NCBI GenBank assembly: GCA_001643675.2
Contig: LSRY02000020.1
Span: 501,001 to 565,000, forward strand
Direction of reading: 5' to 3'
DNA length: 64,000 bases
Source of the DNA: Monocercomonoides exilis
Taxonomy: Eukaryota; Preaxostyla; Oxymonadida; Polymastigidae
Shown: piece after piece, positions 59,804 through 64,000 of the stretch
Layout of the letters: each line of letters starts with the position of its first letter
Position numbering within the stretch: the stretch's first letter is position 1
Program-made: the position numbers and the translations under genes
Notes under the pieces: generated by a model
The model's database searches: none
Told to the model about the DNA's origin: nothing
The model's input: the letters and a program-made list of their open reading frames with translations, nothing else

Positions 59804-61143
59804 TCAAATAAATTTTGTTTTATTTGCTTCTGTCTCCTCATTGGCTGGCCATCCGAACGGCCTCGGTGAAAATGTAGTGAATGATGGGCTGTTCCTTTGT
59901 GCACTTTGATATCTTGGATATGTTTCTTTGTTTCTCGCAGTCGCTTGTCGTTTGCGGGCTTCTTCTTCCCTTTTTTGATTCATTTCAATTCGCATACGAA
60001 TTGCTCTTTGCATTTCATTTCGCCTTCGAATATCACTTTCACTTGTTTCTTCTTCGAAATCATCTTCTACTGCAGCTCTGTTACGTTGATGTTGGGTTTT
60101 ATGCTTTGTACATGAATAAACGCTGTTTAGCTTTAAAAGAAAAATAAGAAATAATGAAGAAAATATAAAAATTTAGATTTTCAAAAAAAAAAAAAAAATT
60201 AAAAATTTTGGAAGTTTCATTATATTTGAGAAATGAAATAATTGTTTTTCTTCAAACCATCTGTAATAATAAATATACACCACTAACTCCAATAGTGCTA
60301 ATCACAGGAAACAAATCAACTGCAGTACTATGCCAAATTTGATGCTTTGCCAAGAAAGAAGCAAGTCTGAATAAATAACTAATTAATTTTCCTTTAGAAT
60401 CAATTCTTCTATAGATTTGATTGCGGAAAAGAAACGAGGATGTTGAAACGCTAATAAATCTTTCGGGAATCACAAAAATCATATATAGGATGCTGGCTAT
60501 TACAGTTGTCATTATAAACCTTAAAAATTAAAACAACAAAATCGTTCAGTTAATACATTTATTTTCTTTGATACATTGAGCAAACAATTTCAATTCTGAA
60601 CGATGATTTCGCTTTCCTGCGAAAGAAAGAATATGCATAGGAAGACATACAATAAAATATGCTTCGAGTAGCATTAAATAAATGTCATTTCGAGGGTGTT
60701 TTCTTGAAATATCTGGAAAAAAGTTAATAGCCTTCCTCAGAGAAGACATAATTGTGCAGACAACAAATGGAATTCGAAATTCTGTATAATTCAAATAACG
60801 TTTCCATTTTTTTGGAATTATTGAAACTAAAAAGCTGAACAAAAATGCATTCAGAAAAACTGTTGGATTGTCGATCCAGTCTACAAACATTTGAATAAAC
60901 AATTAACAGGAATATAAATCTTTATTTTCATTTATTCAAGCCTGGAGTATCATGAAATATAATTGTTGAAGCTAGAGTTGAACCAATATTTGTTAATAAT
61001 AACACTTCAAATGCATCTGCAATGATTCCGATATGAGAATCCAAGCTGAGAAGGTAATAAAAAGTTATTGCACATCCAAAAAATTTTGAGTTGAAATTAA
61101 TCCTATTGCATAATCTTGACAAATTAAGTAAAATTGAATTCAT
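59804..61143 (-). CDS. Multi-pass membrane protein with a basic coiled tail
   Basis: Four exons, 60942-61143, 60586-60880, 60258-60519 and 59804-60130, give 361 residues in phase. Intron 1 requires a GC donor (GCTTGA...TTGTAG). About six hydrophobic helices can be read: FGCAITFYYLLSL, AFEVLLLTNIGSTLASTII, FLNAFLFSFLVSIIP, IYLMLLEAYFIVCLPMHIL, IMTTVIASILYMIFVI and DLFPVISTIGVSGVYLLLQM. Then comes a charged tail with RRRNEMQRAIRMRIEMNQKR and an end rich in Pro/Ser. The layout of GS.L...II..P and an Arg/Lys pair (SSLRKAINF) loosely recalls TRIC-type cation channels of the ER. I hold that comparison at about one chance in four. Otherwise it is unknown. Confidence 0.68.
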
Positions 61144-61536
61144 TGTTCTTTCACTAAATTTGTGATGGGTTAGAAAATGATTCTTTATAAATATAAAAAC
61201 AGTTATATTCAATATAATAAATAATCACTAAATTTCGAATTGTCATAATTTATATCTAAAATATTTTTTACTCTTTTCCCTTTTTTATTTTTGATGACTT
61301 TCAATGTGAAATTTCATCTTATAAATCATGAATATTTATTTGAAAATTATAATAATATTTTGAATAAGACCTGTTCAACATGACTTTCAATTTTTAACGC
61401 TATTTGTCTTCAAAAAATAAAAATCAAAATTAAACTAATATAAAGATACAAATGAATGTTTGTTTTCCACTTTGTGAAATGATGAAAAGAGAAAAACTTA
61501 ATATTTGAGTTACAAAATTCTTTTTATAATACTTCA
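61144..61536. other. AT-rich spacer
   Basis: 393 bp between the multi-pass membrane gene and the pseudogene, both on the minus strand. Nothing recognised. Confidence 0.45.
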
Positions 61537-62991
61537 TCACAAGTTCATAAAATAATCAGAAAATTTAAACGATATACCACAAAAATAATTCTTTCTGAGA
61601 AGAGAAAATGGATTGTGAAAACTTGTGATAGCATCTTCATATCCTTCTTCTTCCATCTTTTCAAATATCTCCATTTTCGCTGACTTTCTTTTCGCTTCTT
61701 CCTTTTCATCATCTGTCTTTTCTTTCAATCTTTCTGAAATAGTCAAAAAGAAATGCAAACAATTCCACACAGTAAATTGTTCCAAAGTTGATCGTTTCAT
61801 TTCCTCTGAAAACAGATCTACAACACCTTCCTTCAACAAAACATCAGCTTTCACATCTATCTCTTCCGCTGCATCTTTCAAGGAATGAGCGCACAAGAAG
61901 CTAATATGTTTGTAATTATCCATTGCTGATTGAAATAACTGAGCAATGAAACCTCGAAGCTCAGTAGATTCTTTATTCCAACGTAAACATTTAAAAAAAG
62001 AAATACTTCAACGTTCTGATCCATCTCATCAAATAATGATCTTCTTTTGTTTCTTTTCAACTTTCCTCTTCTTTCTTCTTCCAATCAACTCTTCTTGTCA
62101 ACTCTTCCAGTTCTCTCGCTGCCTCTCTACCAAAATGTTGTTCATTCTTAATCACCCCTGAAAAATCGATGCCTTCGTAATATCTACACATCAAAAATTT
62201 CCAAGCAGATTGATAGGCGAGTTGCATCAAATCACGATGCTCCTGATGATATTTGATGATTTCTTTGATTTCATTCAAATACTGTTCTTGTTTAACTTTT
62301 TAAAAAAAATAGAAAAAAATACTCAATTATATCATAAAGGAAATGAAAATGTTCATGCAAAATATTGGCTAATGAAACTCAAAGCCAACAATGCTATTTC
62401 CAATTCTTTTTGTACTTCTTCGTTTTGCTCCTTCTTCAAGGCAACTGCTAGAAGGCAAGGCACGCAAATTGAATCCATTTCAGATGAAAACCATCTGTTC
62501 AACAACAAATAGCATTCGCAGATATCCGTAAGAATTATTTCGTTCATTTCCTTTTTCTTCTCATTTTCATCAACCATCACCTCTCTCATTCTTTCACGCA
62601 GCAATGAATTATCAAAAGAAAAAAGAGAAAATCCTTTCAATGCTTTGCAATACCCGACGTGCTTCAAAAGCAAAATTGCATTTCACCATGACAATGTCTT
62701 TTCTTCAATCATTTTGCCGATTGTATCGAACAGTTCTTCTGTGAAAACTGATGTGAATTCCTTTCTATTCATTTCATTGATCATTTCATTCATTTCCTCA
62801 ATTTTCTGTTTTTTCTCATCTTCTCTGCAACGCTCAAGTTCATTGAACAATTCTGTAAATGGAATGAAAAAAAAATCAAAAATTATGTTCAAAATTGTTT
62901 AATCCAAATAAAAGAACAAACTCGTAAACTGCTCGGTTTTGGTCATAGCTTGAACTCCTTTTTCACATTTATCATCATTTGACAAATACAT
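61537..62991 (-). pseudogene. Decayed copy of a leucine-rich helical repeat family
   Basis: Three exons (62922-62991, 62359-62852, 61537-62281) form one long Leu/Glu-rich helical protein. TGA at 62683-62685 sits between KTLSW and NAILLLKHVGYCKALKGF, in the same frame, and a second TGA at 62057-62059 follows VDWKKKEEES, again with continuing homology-like sequence (RWIRTLKYFF). A run of seven T on the coding strand (plus 61993-61999) shifts the frame by +1 before KCLRWNKESTELRGFIAQLF. Intron 2 needs a GC donor. The remaining protein reads as armadillo/HEAT-like helices, such as KEIIKYHQEHRDLMQLAYQS and EKMEEEGYEDAITSF. I recall this type of protein as a large family in oxymonads, but could not check it. 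Function is unknown; the copy cannot make a full product without recoding. Confidence 0.72.
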
Positions 62992-63507
62992 TCTGTTTGT
63001 TCCAAAAAATATTCAAAATTAGGGGCAAAGCTTGGATAATAACAAAATTAAAGATAAATACACACATCGTCGATTATCTTTCAGTCTAAAAATGATCACA
63101 ATTCAAACTGTTTAATTTTTGCTTAATAAAAAAAGGGCTAAACAGAGTGCAAAGAAACCTCAAGCATTGGTTGTATAAGGCAAAAATGGAAATTTTTTGT
63201 TTCTTTTTGATCCAACCAACAGTTTATTTTTGAATGGCAATTTGAAAAAATCGTTTTTCCTTTTGAACGATATTTTTTTTGATAATGTGGCATATGCACA
63301 CTTAACAGCAATTTCTAATTCTTGCATATTTCGATTGTTTATTGTTTATTAACATCATCTGTGATGTTTTGAGTTGTTAAAAACATGCGGAAGTTCATTA
63401 AAATAAAAATTTAATTTTTCAATAATAATGAAAATGGGTCAAAATTTTTTCAAAAAATTTAAAAAAAAACATTATAAAAAATCAAAATAAATTAAAAAAG
63501 TTTATCT
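62992..63507. other. AT-rich spacer
   Basis: 516 bp between the pseudogene start and the 3' end of the transposase remnant, both minus strand. No gene or repeat is recognised. Confidence 0.45.
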
Positions 63508-64000
63508 TTATGAGTTTTCTGAATACTCAGAGGCAGATAAACCATCGCCTGGGTCAATATTATCGGTTTCACTTGTTTCGCTGTCATTGGAAATAATCAA
63601 ATCATCAAAATCAGGTATTTCTTCTTCATTTTCTTCTGTCTCTTCATCTTCTTCAGCTTCTTCTATTTTCTTTTCTTTGTAGAAAATAATTTTAGATACA
63701 AATTCTTCAAATCTCACAATCTTTCTTTTATTAATCATCCAATAAGCAAGTTGATCAGCAACATATTTTTTCTCGAATTCCGTGGGGAGGAAAAAATCTT
63801 CTCATATGGCTCCATAATCCTTCGGTTGTATTTGTGCATGCGTGAGTTTCTTCATCAAAAAATTTTCTCTTATGGCACACTGTTAGATAATTGTATCCTA
63901 TACGAGAAAGAGATGAGTATGCCTTCTATTCATCTGACATTATTGTTGAATGAGGTAGAATGTGCTTTTGAATGATAGGAATCAACGTCGAAGCAGAACG
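63508..64000 (-). mobile_element. Broken ISXO2/Merlin-type transposase, cut by the right edge
   Basis: Reading inward from the right edge on the minus strand gives TLIPIIQKHILPHSTIMSDE, then a TAG at 63926-63928 where the family has Trp (DEWKAY), followed in frame by KAYSSLSRIGYNYLTVCHKR, FFDEETHACTNTTEGLWSHM and RRFFPPHG. That order (TDE.KAY, H..., TN..EG.W...K) is the signature of the ISXO2-like DDE domain found in IS1016 and Merlin elements. A run of six A (plus strand T, about 63776-63781) then shifts the frame by +1 before YVADQLAYWMINKRKI. An acidic tail (63530-63690) ends the frame. The element is a dead copy; its other end and terminal repeats lie outside the window. Confidence 0.78.

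Noticed and set aside
1-64000. CRISPR array, bacterial operon or phage module
   Set aside because: No evenly spaced direct repeats with unique spacers; spliceosomal introns and eukaryotic families throughout.

Overview
The window is nuclear DNA of a protist. Genes are interrupted by short introns, mostly about 50-120 bp, nearly all of the GT...AG type. Neighbouring genes lie on both strands without operons. The standard code fits: TAA, TAG and TGA all close clearly terminated genes. Flagellar-type, TmcB-like and capsule-synthesis-like glycosyltransferase genes, an iron-type alcohol dehydrogenase and a decayed member of a leucine-rich helical family fit an anaerobic metamonad. An oxymonad is my best guess, by inference only. 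No rRNA or tRNA gene, CRISPR array or bacterial operon was recognised.

Layout: 1-4026 (-) TmcB-like membrane protein, cut by the left edge; 4332-8241 (-) GRP170/HYOU1-type ER chaperone; 8604-13457 (+) giant low-complexity coiled-coil protein; 14262-15572 (-) PB1 domain fused to an extreme Cys/Gly/Pro repeat protein; 15772-17495 (+) RAD51/XRCC2-like protein; 17745-22475 (-) Ser-rich protein; 23031-24216 (+) AKTIP/FTS-like E2 variant in six exons; 24399-25601 (+) Fe-ADH; 26461-27312 (+) broken pogo-like transposase; 28710-29938 small membrane protein and thioredoxin-like protein, divergent; 30105-32497 (+) polytopic membrane protein; 32724-35915 (+) seven-blade WD40 protein; 36379-38239 (-) DHHC acyltransferase; 38610-39545 (-) glycosyltransferase; 39954-40834 (+) cyclin; 42064-43006 (-) p24/TMED cargo receptor; 43057-43896 (+) axonemal-type protein; 44326-52070 (-) RRP5; 52375-59031 (-) F-box/WD40 protein; 59804-61143 (-) multi-TM protein; 61537-62991 (-) pseudogene; 63508-64000 (-) broken ISXO2/Merlin-type transposase.

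Most multi-exon models were rebuilt by hand. Each joins in phase and gives an integral codon total, and for recognised families the joins restore conserved motifs. Two styles of coding DNA alternate. Compact AT-rich genes have many introns. Huge, nearly intron-free, more GC-rich exons carry Ser, Glu, Lys and Gln runs, even inside conserved housekeeping proteins (GRP170, RRP5, an F-box/WD40 protein). By theme the genes cover the secretory pathway (GRP170, thioredoxin-like, p24, DHHC, glycosyltransferase), ribosome biogenesis (RRP5), protein turnover and cell cycle (F-box, cyclin), DNA repair, transport adaptors and cilia (AKTIP-like, axonemal), and fermentation (ADH).
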